Shown piece by piece: positions 17,599-27,027 of a stretch of 44,586 nucleotides of DNA. Each line of letters begins with the position of its first letter. The stretch's first letter is position 1. The stretch is from Novosphingobium sp. Its GTDB lineage: Bacteria > Pseudomonadota > Alphaproteobacteria > Sphingomonadales > Sphingomonadaceae. Under the pieces are notes generated by a model. The model was not told the origin of the DNA, ran no database searches, and worked only from the letters and a program-made list of their open reading frames with translations. The position numbers and the translations under genes were made by a program. The DNA is taken from NCBI GenBank assembly GCA_020200285.1, contig JAIVIY010000002.1, forward strand, positions 1-44,586. Direction: 5' to 3'.

Positions 17599-19779
17599 TC
17601 AGCGCGGCGGCTGGGCCGGCTGCCACCCGGCGAGGCCGGCGCGCCAGAACAGGAACGCGGCGATGTCGGCCTGGAGCTCGTCGGCCTGGGTCTTGGTCAG
17701 CCCGCCGCCGTGGCCGCCCTGGCCCTCGACCCGCAGCAGCACCGGGTTGGGCGAGCCCGCGGCCTGCATCCGCGCCGCCGCCTTGGCCGGCTGCCAGCTG
17801 TCGACGCGGGTGTCGTTGAGCCCGGTGGTGAACATGATCGGCGGATAAGTCCTGCCGTCCTCGATCGTGTAGTAGGCGTCCATCGCCAGCAGGTTCCGGA
17901 ACCCCGCGGGGTCCTTGATCGTCCCGAACTCGACCGTGTTGACCGGGCCGTTCTGCTGGAACTCGGCGCGCACCGCGCTGGCCATCGGCACCTGGCTGAT
18001 CACCGCGGCGAACAGATCGGGGCGCTCGATCATCGCCCGGCCGACCGCGATCCCGCCGGCCGAGCCGCCCTGGATCGCCAGCTGGTCGGGAGTGGTCCAG
18101 CCCTCAGCGATGAGATGCTCGGCGCAGGCGATGAGGTCGCGCCAGGTGTTGGGCTTGTTGGCGTCCTTGCCGCCCAGCCGCCAGGCCTCGCCCAGCTCGC
18201 CGCCACCGCGGACATGGCACACCGCCGCGGTCGCGCCCCGGTCGATCAGCGCGAGCCGCGAGGTCGAGAAGCCGGGCAGCTGCGAGATGCCGTACGAGCC
18301 GTAGGCGGTGAGCAGCAGCGGCCGCGGGGCGCGCGGGCCCGCCGCGGAGATCACCGACAGCGGCACCGCGACCCCGTCCTTCGCCGTGGCGCGCAAGTCG
18401 TGCGTCGCGTAGCGGGTGAGATCGATCGCCGGGCGCGCGCCCGACGGCAGCGCGGCGAACGCCCCGGCTTTGGCGTCGTAGCGATAAAGCGTCGGCGGCG
18501 CGGTCCAGCCCGAGACCAGCACCACCGCGCCCGGCTCGCGCGGGTCGCTGAACATCTGGGCGATCGTGCCTTTGGCGGGCAGCGCGATCTCCTGGACCGG
18601 GCCGCCGTCGAGCGGGAGCCGGAGGAGCGTGCCGTAGACCCCTTCGCGCGCGCCGACATAGAGCGCGTCGGACGCCGCCGAGACGAATTCGAGGACGCGA
18701 TCGGGGCGCGCTGGGATGACCTCGCGCGCGGCGTCGAGCGTCTCGCCGGTCGCCATCTCCAGCACGCGGAAGGTCGGCGCGCCCTGGTTGGAGAGCAGGA
18801 ACAATCGCTCGCCGGCGAGCGCCAGGCCGGTCACCCCCTGGCTGCGATCGACGACCTTGCGCCATTTCGCCTTGCCCTTCGCAGCATCGGCCTGCGGCGC
18901 GAGATGGATGTCGACCTCGTTCTTGACGCCCTCGTTGACGATCAGCGCCGCGGTTCGCGATCCCGGCGCGATGGCGACATAGGGCGATTCGTCGGGGCGG
19001 ATCGCCGGCCCGCCAGGGACGCCGGGCCCGACGGTGAACATCGGCTCGCGCTTCAGGTCCCAGACCACGCTGCGGCGGTTGAGGAAGGTGTCGGTCTTGG
19101 GCTGGCCGGGCTTGAGCGCCTGCGACAGCGTGAAGGCCATGCCCCCGCCGGGGAGGAACTGCGGCCCGGCGAAGCGGGCGTTGGGGATCGGTCCGGCGAT
19201 CCGCGCGGCGCTGGCGACGTCGAGCACCTCGAGGTCGGCGTTCTCGTTGCCGCCCGCCGAGACCCCGACCGCGACCCGTTCGCCGTCGGGCGAGGCGGCG
19301 AAATAGCTGACGGCGTGCGGCTCGCCGGTGCGCGCGATCAGCCCGGCGATGTCGACCAGTTTGCGCGTTGCGCCGCCGGGCTCGCGGACCATCAGGTCGT
19401 AGACGTTGGCCCCCGGCGCGCGCTCGAGATAGAACGCCCGGCCGCCGGCCTCCTCGTAGCCGTTGACGAAGCCGAACTGCCCACCAAGCGCGGCGATCTT
19501 CGCGAGGTAAGCGCTGCGCGCGGGGATCGCGTCGAGCACCGAGCGGGTGTGATCGCGCTGCGCCTTGATGAACGCCGTGGTCTCGGGCTCGCCCGCGGTC
19601 TCCATGTAGCGGTAGGGATCGACCAGCGTGGTTCCAAAGAAGTCCTCGCTGACCGCCCGCACCGCCGCCGCGGGGGGCTTGACGCTCCACTCGACCGGCT
19701 TCTGCCGCTCCTGCGCGAACGCGGCCGGCGAAACCAGCAGCGTCGCCGAAAACCCGGCCAACAGGACGCGCTTGAACAT
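17599..19779 (-). CDS. Secreted prolyl oligopeptidase-family serine peptidase (S9)
   Basis: ATG at 19779, [24 protein letters not shown] signal; [57 protein letters not shown]. Confidence 0.93.
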   Translation of the reverse strand: MFKRVLLAGFSATLLVSPAAFAQERQKPVEWSVKPPAAAVRAVSEDFFGTTLVDPYRYMETAGEPETTAFIKAQRDHTRSVLDAIPARSAYLAKIAALGGQFGFVNGYEEAGGRAFYLERAPGANVYDLMVREPGGATRKLVDIAGLIARTGEPHAVSYFAASPDGERVAVGVSAGGNENADLEVLDVASAARIAGPIPNARFAGPQFLPGGGMAFTLSQALKPGQPKTDTFLNRRSVVWDLKREPMFTVGPGVPGGPAIRPDESPYVAIAPGSRTAALIVNEGVKNEVDIHLAPQADAAKGKAKWRKVVDRSQGVTGLALAGERLFLLSNQGAPTFRVLEMATGETLDAAREVIPARPDRVLEFVSAASDALYVGAREGVYGTLLRLPLDGGPVQEIALPAKGTIAQMFSDPREPGAVVLVSGWTAPPTLYRYDAKAGAFAALPSGARPAIDLTRYATHDLRATAKDGVAVPLSVISAAGPRAPRPLLLTAYGSYGISQLPGFSTSRLALIDRGATAAVCHVRGGGELGEAWRLGGKDANKPNTWRDLIACAEHLIAEGWTTPDQLAIQGGSAGGIAVGRAMIERPDLFAAVISQVPMASAVRAEFQQNGPVNTVEFGTIKDPAGFRNLLAMDAYYTIEDGRTYPPIMFTTGLNDTRVDSWQPAKAAARMQAAGSPNPVLLRVEGQGGHGGGLTKTQADELQADIAAFLFWRAGLAGWQPAQPPR

Positions 19780-19888
19780 CCTCGATCTCCCTCGCTCGAA
19801 TGCCGGCGGAAGCCTAGGTTCGCGCCAAGCGCTTGGAAAGCCCCCGATTTGCGGGGGTCGGGCGGGCGTGGTAGGCTGCCGCGCGACC

Positions 19889-20827
19889 ATGGCCACGCTG
19901 CTCCGCCCCGATCAGGACTTTGCCGCGCTGCCCGAGCTGGGCGCCGAAGTGTTCACCGCGCCGTTGCAGCGCCCCGAGCACGTCGGCGAGGACTGGCTCG
20001 AGCCCGCGCAGCGCGACTACGGCTCCGAGGACCACGCGATCTGGGACGAGCTCTACGCGCGGCAGATGGACGTGCTGCCGGGCCGCGCGGCGAGCGCGTT
20101 CCTCGCCGGCACGCAGAAGCTCGCGCTGGGCCGCGGCGGCGTGCCCGAGTTCGCGCGGCTCTCGCACGAGCTCGGCGCGCTGACCGGGTGGAGCGTGGTG
20201 CCGGTGCCGATGCTGATCCCCGACCACGTGTTCTTCTGGCACCTCGCCAACCGGCGCTTCCCCGCGGGCAATTTCATCCGCACCCGCGAGACCTTCGACT
20301 ACATCGAGGAGCCCGACGTCTTCCACGACGTATTCGGGCACGTCCCGATGCTCGCCGACCCGGTCTATGCCGACTACATGCAGGAGTATGGCCGCGCCGG
20401 GTGGAAGGCGATGCGCTGCAACCGGCTGAAGGCCTTGGGCTCGCTCTACTGGTACACGGTCGAGTTCGGGCTGATCATGGAAGGCGAGAACCTGCGCGCC
20501 TACGGCGCGGGCATCCTCTCCGGCCCGACCGAGGCGGTGTTCGCGCTCGAGGCGCAGTCCCCCAACCGGATCTTCCTCAACGTCGACCGGGTGATGCGCA
20601 CCAATTACGTGATCGACGATCTCCAGCCGACCTACTTCGTGATCGAGAGCCTCGACGACCTCTACCACCAGACGGTCGAGCGCGACTTCGACCGGCTCTA
20701 CCGCTCGTTGGGGCCGGGGTTCACTTACGCCAACACCGCGGTGATCGACGTCGACAACGTGCTCCACCGCGGCACCCAGGAATACTTCCTGCGCGGTGGC
20801 CGCAACTCGGGCGCGAAGCCGGTCTAG
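19889..20827 (+). CDS. phhA: Phenylalanine 4-monooxygenase
   Basis: ATG at 19889; IPDHVFFWHLANRRFPAGNFIRTRETFDYIEEPDVFHDVFGHVPML with metal-ligand HDVFGH motif; YTVEFGL. Confidence 0.96.
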   Translation: MATLLRPDQDFAALPELGAEVFTAPLQRPEHVGEDWLEPAQRDYGSEDHAIWDELYARQMDVLPGRAASAFLAGTQKLALGRGGVPEFARLSHELGALTGWSVVPVPMLIPDHVFFWHLANRRFPAGNFIRTRETFDYIEEPDVFHDVFGHVPMLADPVYADYMQEYGRAGWKAMRCNRLKALGSLYWYTVEFGLIMEGENLRAYGAGILSGPTEAVFALEAQSPNRIFLNVDRVMRTNYVIDDLQPTYFVIESLDDLYHQTVERDFDRLYRSLGPGFTYANTAVIDVDNVLHRGTQEYFLRGGRNSGAKPV

Positions 20828-20840
20828 CGCAAACGAAAAC

Positions 20841-20862
20841 GGCGCCGGTTGCCCGGCGCCGC
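20841..20862 (-). terminator. Putative terminator hairpin (T-rich only on the minus strand)
   Basis: aacggcgccggttgcccggcgccg; minus strand continues TTTTCGTTTG. Confidence 0.5.
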
Positions 20863-20886
20863 TCGTGACGTTCGATCGAGCGGGGT

Positions 20887-21144
20887 TCAGCCCGGCTCGC
20901 CGCCATCCATCTTGTCGGCCTTGTCCTCCATCGCGTCGGCCTTGGCCTCGCCGGCGTCGTCGACCGCTTCGGCCTTGGCGTCCATGCCCTGGTCTTCCAT
21001 CACGTCGGCGGTCTCGTCGGCGCCCTCGCGGGTCGCGTTGGCGTCGTCTTCCATCTTGTTTTCGGTGGCGCTGTCGCACGCGGCCAGGCTCAGGCCCATC
21101 GCGGCGACCGATGCGAGCATCGCGCTTTTGAGAATGGTCTTCAT
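20887..21144 (-). CDS. Small Asp/Glu/Ala-rich putative lipoprotein
   Basis: ATG at 21144: MKTILKSAMLASVAAMGLSLAACDSATENKMEDDANATREGADETADVMEDQGMDAKAEAVDDAGEAKADAMEDKADKMDGGEPG; lipobox LAAC. Confidence 0.75.
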   Translation of the reverse strand: MKTILKSAMLASVAAMGLSLAACDSATENKMEDDANATREGADETADVMEDQGMDAKAEAVDDAGEAKADAMEDKADKMDGGEPG

Positions 21145-21220
21145 CAGGTCTTCCCCTTCATAATTTGGGGACGGCGGGCCAGCGCCCAACCGTCCCCACT
21201 GGCTTTGCAGCGAGCGGTGC

Positions 21221-21490
21221 TTAACGCACCGACCCGCGGCGAACAAGGTTGACGATCGCGAGCAGCACGATCGCCCCGAGGAACGAGACGAGCAGCGAGG
21301 TGACGCTGAAATCGCCCGCGGTGATCGATCCGCCGCCGATCAGCGGGACGATCAGGAAGCCCGCCAGCAGCGCGCCGACGATGCCGACGATCACGTTGAG
21401 GAGGATGCCCTGCTGCGCGTCGGTGCGCATCACGATGCTGGCGAGCCAGCCGAGGATGCCGCCGACGATGATCAGGATGATGATGCCCAT
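21221..21490 (-). CDS. GlsB/YeaQ/YmgE family membrane protein
   Basis: MGIIILIIVGGILGWLASIVMRTDAQQGILLNVIVGIVGALLAGFL...; canonical family pattern. Confidence 0.92.
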   Translation of the reverse strand: MGIIILIIVGGILGWLASIVMRTDAQQGILLNVIVGIVGALLAGFLIVPLIGGGSITAGDFSVTSLLVSFLGAIVLLAIVNLVRRGSVR

Positions 21491-21603
21491 GAGACGTTCC
21501 CTTTTGCTGTGGGTCGGGCAATCAAACCGCGGTTCGGCGTTTGGTTCCTCAAACACGACGAGCCGTTTCGACGATCCAAAGAAACTCTGGGTGGTTCAGA
21601 GAC

Positions 21604-22392
21604 TTAGCGCAAAGACAGCCACGCGATCGCCGCTGCTCCCGCAACGATCCGGTACCACGCGAACGGGGCGAAGCCCGAGCGGCTGACGAAAGCGACGAAG
21701 GCGCGGATCACCGCCAGCGCGACGACGAACGAGACCACGAAGCCGATCGCGATCTCGCGCCAGCCGACCCCGCCGGCCATCGCCACACCGCTGTCGAGCA
21801 GCTCGAGCGTCGAGGCGCCGAGCATCGTCGGCACCGCCAGAAAGAAGCTGAACTCGGCCGCGGTGCGGCGCTCGATCCCCATCGCCAGCGCGCCCATGAT
21901 CGTCGCCCCCGAGCGGCTGACCCCGGGGAACATCGACAGGCACTGGGCGAGGCCGACCCCGACGACCTGGCGCAGCGGCAGCTCGCCGATCCCGGTCTTG
22001 GGGCCGGGCTTGGCGATCTTCTCGATCCCGAGGATGGCGATCCCGCCGAGGATCAGCGCCCAGCCGACCACCATCGGCGAACCGAGCAGGATGTCGATGT
22101 AGTCCTTGAGCAGCAGCCCGAGCACCGCCGAGGGCAGGAACGCGACGAAGATGTTGCGGACGAAGCGCACGCTGATCGGCTCGAGCCGCAGCAGCCCCCA
22201 GCCGACCGCCCAGAAGGTGCGCCAATACTGCACCACCACCGCCAGGATCGCGCCGAGCTGGATGACGACGTTGAACGCCGCCCACTGTTTGGCGTCGTAG
22301 CCGAACAGCTCGGTGGCGAGGATCAGGTGGCCGGTCGAGGAAACCGGGATGAACTCGGTCACGCCCTCGACGATGCCGAGGAGGATGGCGGA
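21604..22392 (-). pseudogene. uppP: Undecaprenyl-diphosphate phosphatase lacking native start, fused to upstream remnant
   Basis: AILLGIVEGVTEFIPVSSTGHLILATELFGY...SMFPGVSRSGATIMGALAMG; first codons with ATG absent; sequence continues into another gene. Confidence 0.85.
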
Positions 22393-22810
22393 CGATCAGA
22401 TCGCTAAGCACCGCGCGGTCGGCAAGGTTTCGCTCGTGCCGCCACAGCGCGTCGAACGCGGCGAAGGCGAATGGCTCGAGCTTGCCCCGCGCCTGCATGA
22501 CAAGCGCGCAGCGCATCGCCAGCACCGCGTTGACCGGATGGCCGCAGGCCGGTGGAAAATGGATCTCCAGACCCGCGAGCCGCGCCCAGTCCTGAAGATC
22601 CTTGTCGTAATAACGCGCCTTGGCCGGCACCGGGTTGGCGCGGGTCTCATAGACCGCCCGGTTGACCGCGTTGAACACCCCGCCGACCAGGATCGGCCGC
22701 CAGGCGATCCCGGCGCCCAGCCCCTCGGCCATCGGCACGAGGTTGTGCACCGCCAGCGAGGTCCACGGGCTGGTCAGATCGAAGAACAGCTCGAGCTCGG
22801 GTGCGGGCAT
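22388..22810 (-). pseudogene. 2-hydroxychromene-2-carboxylate isomerase / DsbA-family protein, N-terminal fragment
   Basis: MPAPELELFFDLTSPWTSLAVHNLVPMAEGLGAGIAWRPILVGGVFNAVNRAVYETRANPVPAKARYYDKDLQDWARLAGLEI...LADRAVLSDLI then switch into uppP; C-terminal third missing. Confidence 0.7.
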
Positions 22811-22850
22811 GGCGCCTCGCTAGAGCATTATCCGACGAATGGGAATCGCG

Positions 22851-23010
22851 CCCTCTCCCCGGCGGGGAGAGGTTACGCAGGCTTGGCGACTTGTCGCCTA
22901 GCCGGAGTTGGAGAGGGGGCTCCGCCTTCGCGGCGGCGTACCCCCTCTCCCAGCTACGCTAGGCCCCTGACGGGGCAAGCTCCGCTACCTCTCCCCGCCG
23001 GGGAGAGGGG
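22851..23010. repeat. Large palindromic intergenic repeat
   Basis: Outer arms ccctctccccggcggggagagg and cctctccccgccggggagaggg, inner arms gttggagagggggctccgcc and ggcggcgtaccccctctcccagc; nested inverted repeats between uppP/HCCA and the M13 peptidase gene. Confidence 0.8.
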
Positions 23011-23032
23011 AACAAGTGGCGCGAACCCCGCC

Positions 23033-24970
23033 TCACCAGATGCGGACGCGGTCCTTGGGATCGAGCCACATCGCGTCGTCGGGGGTGACGTCGAACGCCT
23101 TGTACCAAGGGTCGAAGTTGCGGACGACCGCGTTGACCCGCGCTTCGGCCAGCGAGTGCGTGTCGGTCTGGAGCAGCTGCCGGCCGAACGCCTCGCGGTA
23201 CTTCCACCGCCACGCCTGGGCGTAGCCGATGAAGAACCGCTGGTCGCCCGTCAGCCCGTCGATCACGGGCGCGGGCTTGCCTTTCAGCGACAGCTTATAG
23301 GCCTGGTAGGCCATCGACAGCCCGCCGAGGTCACCGATGTTCTCGCCCAGTGTGAGCTTGCCGCTGTGGCAGGTCTTGCCCTCGTCGTAAGGGCAGACCT
23401 TGTCGTATTGCGCGGCGAGCTTGGCGCCAAGCGCGTCGAAGGTCTTGCGGTCCTCGTCGGTCCACCAGTTCTCGAGCGCCCCGGTCGGCCCGTACTTCGA
23501 GCCCTGGTCGTCGAAGCCGTGGCCGATCTCGTGCCCGATCACCACCCCGACCGCGCCGTAGTTGACCGCCGGGTCGGCGTTGGGGTTGAAGTTGGGCGGC
23601 TGGAGGAATGCGGCGGGGAAGACGATCTCGTTGGCCGGCGGCATATAGTAGGCGTTGACCGTCTGCGGGGTCATCAGCCACTTGGCCTTGTCGACCGGCT
23701 CGGCGAGCTCGCGCAGCTGATCGTCCCACGCCCATTCGCCGGCCGAAACGTTGTTGGCGAGCGCCTGGCCCGGGGTGACGACCAGCCCCTCGTAAGTCTC
23801 GAACTTCTCCGGATAGCCGATCTTGACCCGGAACGCGTCGAGCTTCTTCTGCGCGGCGACGCGGGTCGCCGGGGTCATCCACGGCAAGTCCTTGAGGTTG
23901 GCGGCGAGCGCCAGCCTCAAGTTGCCGACCAGCTCTTCCATCGCGGTCTTGCTCGACGCGGGGAAGTGCCGCTCGACGTAGATTTTGCCGAGCGCCTCGC
24001 CCATCGTCCCTTCGACGAACGAGATCGCCCGCTGCCAGCGCGCGCGTTGCTGGGTGCGGCCCTGAAGGGTCTTTCCGTAGAAATCGAAGTTGGCGTCGTC
24101 GATGTCGCTCGGCAGCACCGCCGAGTGGCTCGAGAGGAAGCGCGCCGCGGTCCAAGCCTTGATGTCCTCGATCGGGGCGGTGTTGAGCAGCGCCAGCATC
24201 GCCGGCATCCCGCCGCCGAGCTTCTTGAGTTGCTCCGGCGTCAGCCCGATCTTGGTGATCTCGTCCTGAGTGGGCGGGACCTGGGCGACGAACAGGCTCG
24301 GCACTTGCGCGAGGCCGAGCAGGAACGCCAGGTAGTCCTTGTACTTGGCGCGGATCGCGAGGTTCTTCTCGTTGTCGACCAGGTAATAATCGCGGTCGGG
24401 CAGGCCGAGCCCGCCGACCCCGGTGTAGAGCGCGTTGAGCTCGGGATTGGTGCGGTCGATCGAGACGAACGCGCCGAGCGGCGCTGGGATGCCGGGCGCG
24501 GCGAACGCGCGGGCGAGATCGGCGCGGGTCTTCACCGCGGCGATCTGGTCGAGATAGGGCTTGGCCGGAGCGAGCCCGGCGGCGTTGATCGCGCTGGTGT
24601 CAAGGAACGCCCGGTAGGCGTCGCCGATCCGGCGCTCGAGGCTCCCTACGGGAAAATTGCCGGCGGCCATCTCCTCGACGATCGTGCGGATGTTGCGTTC
24701 GGCGCCGAGCCGCAGGCCGAGCGCGTTGCCGCTGTAGGCGTACTGCGCCGGGATTACTTCGTTAGCGATCCACCTGCCGTTGACATAGGCGAAGAAGTCG
24801 TCGCCCGGATCGCGCGCCCGATCGAGGTCGGCGGGATTGACGCCCCAGCCGGGGAAGTCGGGCAGGCGGTATTCGTCGGTCGGGATAGCCGCGGCGGGCG
24901 TCTGCGCGGAAGCCGAAGCGATTGTCGACAGCGAAGCGGCCGCGGCCAGCGCGGCGATCAGGCGATTCAT
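23033..24970 (-). CDS. M13 family metallopeptidase (neprilysin-like), probable internal in-frame deletion
   Basis: ATG at 24970, MNRLIAALAAAASLSTIASASAQ; VVIGHEIGHGFDDQGSKYG zinc motif, LTLGENIGDLGG, C-terminal WLDPKDRVRIW. Confidence 0.9.
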   Translation of the reverse strand: MNRLIAALAAAASLSTIASASAQTPAAAIPTDEYRLPDFPGWGVNPADLDRARDPGDDFFAYVNGRWIANEVIPAQYAYSGNALGLRLGAERNIRTIVEEMAAGNFPVGSLERRIGDAYRAFLDTSAINAAGLAPAKPYLDQIAAVKTRADLARAFAAPGIPAPLGAFVSIDRTNPELNALYTGVGGLGLPDRDYYLVDNEKNLAIRAKYKDYLAFLLGLAQVPSLFVAQVPPTQDEITKIGLTPEQLKKLGGGMPAMLALLNTAPIEDIKAWTAARFLSSHSAVLPSDIDDANFDFYGKTLQGRTQQRARWQRAISFVEGTMGEALGKIYVERHFPASSKTAMEELVGNLRLALAANLKDLPWMTPATRVAAQKKLDAFRVKIGYPEKFETYEGLVVTPGQALANNVSAGEWAWDDQLRELAEPVDKAKWLMTPQTVNAYYMPPANEIVFPAAFLQPPNFNPNADPAVNYGAVGVVIGHEIGHGFDDQGSKYGPTGALENWWTDEDRKTFDALGAKLAAQYDKVCPYDEGKTCHSGKLTLGENIGDLGGLSMAYQAYKLSLKGKPAPVIDGLTGDQRFFIGYAQAWRWKYREAFGRQLLQTDTHSLAEARVNAVVRNFDPWYKAFDVTPDDAMWLDPKDRVRIW

Positions 24971-25082
24971 GGCGGTCCCCCAAAAAACGGTGTCAATTGA
25001 AACAATTGCTCTGCCGCCATGGCGCTGAAGGTCGGCTGAACGCAAGCTCGTTGGCAGAGCGGCTTATGCGGTTCGTCGAAAC

Positions 25083-26888
25083 TTACGCCGCCAGCCCGTC
25101 GAACTGGAGCCTGGCCAGGCGGGCGTAGAGGCCTCCGGCCTTGGTCAGCTCGGAGTGGTCGCCCTGCTCGACGATCCGCCCGTGGTCCATCACCACGATC
25201 CGGTCGGCCTGGCGGATCGTGGCGAGGCGGTGGGCGATGACCAGCGTGGTGCGGCTGGCCATCAGCCGGTCGAGCGCGTCCTGGACCAGCCGCTCGCTCT
25301 CGGCGTCGAGCGCGCTGGTCGCTTCGTCGAGCAGCAGGATCGGCGCGTCGCGCAGCAGCGCGCGGGCGATCGCCACCCGCTGGCGCTGCCCGCCCGACAG
25401 CCGCGCCCCCGAATCGCCGAGGAAGGTGTCGAGCCCTTGGGGCAGCGCGCGCAGGAAATCCTCGGCGTTGGCCGCGCGCGCGGCCTCCCAGATCGCCTCG
25501 TCCGACGCATCCCAGGCGCCGTATCGCAAGTTGTCGCGCGCGCTCGACGCGAACAGCACCGCGTCCTGCGGAACCAGCGCCATCCGCGCGCGGATCTCAG
25601 CCGGATCGGCCGACGGCAGCGGCACCCCGTCGACCTTCACCGTGCCCGCCTGGGGATCATAAAAACGCTGGGCGAGCATGAACAGCGTCGACTTGCCCGC
25701 GCCCGAGGGGCCGACCAGCGCCACCGTCTCGCCCGGCTCGACGGTCAGGCTGAACTCTCTGAGCGCGGCGTCGTCGGGCCGGGTCGGATAGTGGAAGGTG
25801 ACCTTCTCGAACGCCAGTTGCCCGCGGGCCGGCTGGGGCAGCGCGACCGGCCGCGCCGGCGCGGCGATCCCCGGCTTCTCGTCGAGCAATTCGGCCAGCC
25901 GGCTGGCCGCGCCCGCGCCGCGCAAGAGATCGCCGTAGACTTCGGTCAACGCGGCGAAGGCGCCCGCGACCAGTCCGCCGGTCAGCACGAACGCCGCGAT
26001 CGTCCCGCCCGAGACCGTGCCGGTCGCGACCCCGATCGCGCCCTGCCACATCAGCACGGTGATCGAGCCGAAGATCAGCACGATGACGATCGCGGTCATC
26101 GCCGCGCGGACCATGATCCGGCGTCGCGCGGTCTCGAAAGTGCGCTCGACCGCCTCGAGGAAGCGCTGGCGCTCGCGCTTCTCCTGGTTGAACGACTGGA
26201 CGATCCGCATCGCCGAAAGCACTTCGGTGACCATCGCCCCGACGTCGGCGACGCGGTCCTGGCTCTTGCGCGAGATCGTCCGCAGCCGCCGCCCGAAGAA
26301 CATCAGCGGGGTGATCACCAGCGGTATCGCGATCACCAGCCCGGCGGTCAGCCGCGGGGCGAGCGCGAACAGGATGACGGTGCCGCCGATTCCGGTGATC
26401 AGGTTGCGCAGCGCGACCGAGACCGTGGTGCCGACCACGGTTTCGACGATCGCGGTGTCGGCGGTCATCCGGCTGCTGATCTCCTTCGGGCTGTTCTCCT
26501 CGAAGAAGCTCGGCGGCAGGCGCAGCAGGTTGGTCTGGACCTTGAGGCGGATGTCGGCGACCACCCGCTCGCCCAGCCACGAGACGTAGAAGAACCTCAG
26601 CGCGGTCGCGAGCCCGAGCACCGCGACGATCATCAGCAGGTAGCGGAACGAACCGGCGATCGCATCGAGGTCGGCGCCGGGGCCGAAGGCGTCGTCGATG
26701 ATCACCTTGAACCGCACCGGGATCGCCAGTGTCGCCGCCGAGGTCGTGAACAGCGCGAACACCGCGATCAGCAACTGCTTGGGATACCTGAGCGCCTGGC
26801 GCCAGACCATGAACAGCGGGCGCAGCGTCCGCATCGGACGCGGGGCAAGCGCCTCGGGCGGGGCTACGGGCGCTTTGCTCTCGTCCAT
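25083..26888 (-). CDS. ABC transporter, fused TM and ATPase (MsbA/lipid exporter-like)
   Basis: Walker A GPSGAGKST, signature LSGGQRQR, Walker B ILLLDEATSALD; N-terminal TM domain; 603-aa ORF 25083..26894, likely start at the second ATG. Confidence 0.94.
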   Translation of the reverse strand: MDESKAPVAPPEALAPRPMRTLRPLFMVWRQALRYPKQLLIAVFALFTTSAATLAIPVRFKVIIDDAFGPGADLDAIAGSFRYLLMIVAVLGLATALRFFYVSWLGERVVADIRLKVQTNLLRLPPSFFEENSPKEISSRMTADTAIVETVVGTTVSVALRNLITGIGGTVILFALAPRLTAGLVIAIPLVITPLMFFGRRLRTISRKSQDRVADVGAMVTEVLSAMRIVQSFNQEKRERQRFLEAVERTFETARRRIMVRAAMTAIVIVLIFGSITVLMWQGAIGVATGTVSGGTIAAFVLTGGLVAGAFAALTEVYGDLLRGAGAASRLAELLDEKPGIAAPARPVALPQPARGQLAFEKVTFHYPTRPDDAALREFSLTVEPGETVALVGPSGAGKSTLFMLAQRFYDPQAGTVKVDGVPLPSADPAEIRARMALVPQDAVLFASSARDNLRYGAWDASDEAIWEAARAANAEDFLRALPQGLDTFLGDSGARLSGGQRQRVAIARALLRDAPILLLDEATSALDAESERLVQDALDRLMASRTTLVIAHRLATIRQADRIVVMDHGRIVEQGDHSELTKAGGLYARLARLQFDGLAA

Positions 26889-27027
26889 GCGCACGCGCCT
26901 AGCCGATGCGCGCGGCGCTTTGAAGGGCCAGCGGCGAAAAGGTTCTCATCCGCAACTTTCCGACCCTTGCCGCATTGCAACATGGCGCGAAGCCGGGCAA
27001 GCTGCCTGGCGGACGGGAGAAAATTGC

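Noticed and set aside
17710-20868. 1052-aa plus-strand ORF antisense to the S9 peptidase
   Set aside because: Antisense shadow ORF with no recognisable motif; opposite strand encodes a clear S9 peptidase, and its 3' part overlaps phhA out of frame.
22313-25000. 895-aa plus-strand ORF antisense to the M13 peptidase
   Set aside because: High-GC shadow ORF; M13 motifs on the other strand are unambiguous.
26960-27000. gccgcattgcaacatgg upstream of phaZ as a PhaR-type operator
   Set aside because: Only a loose resemblance to TGC-rich PhaR sites; not distinguishable from chance.
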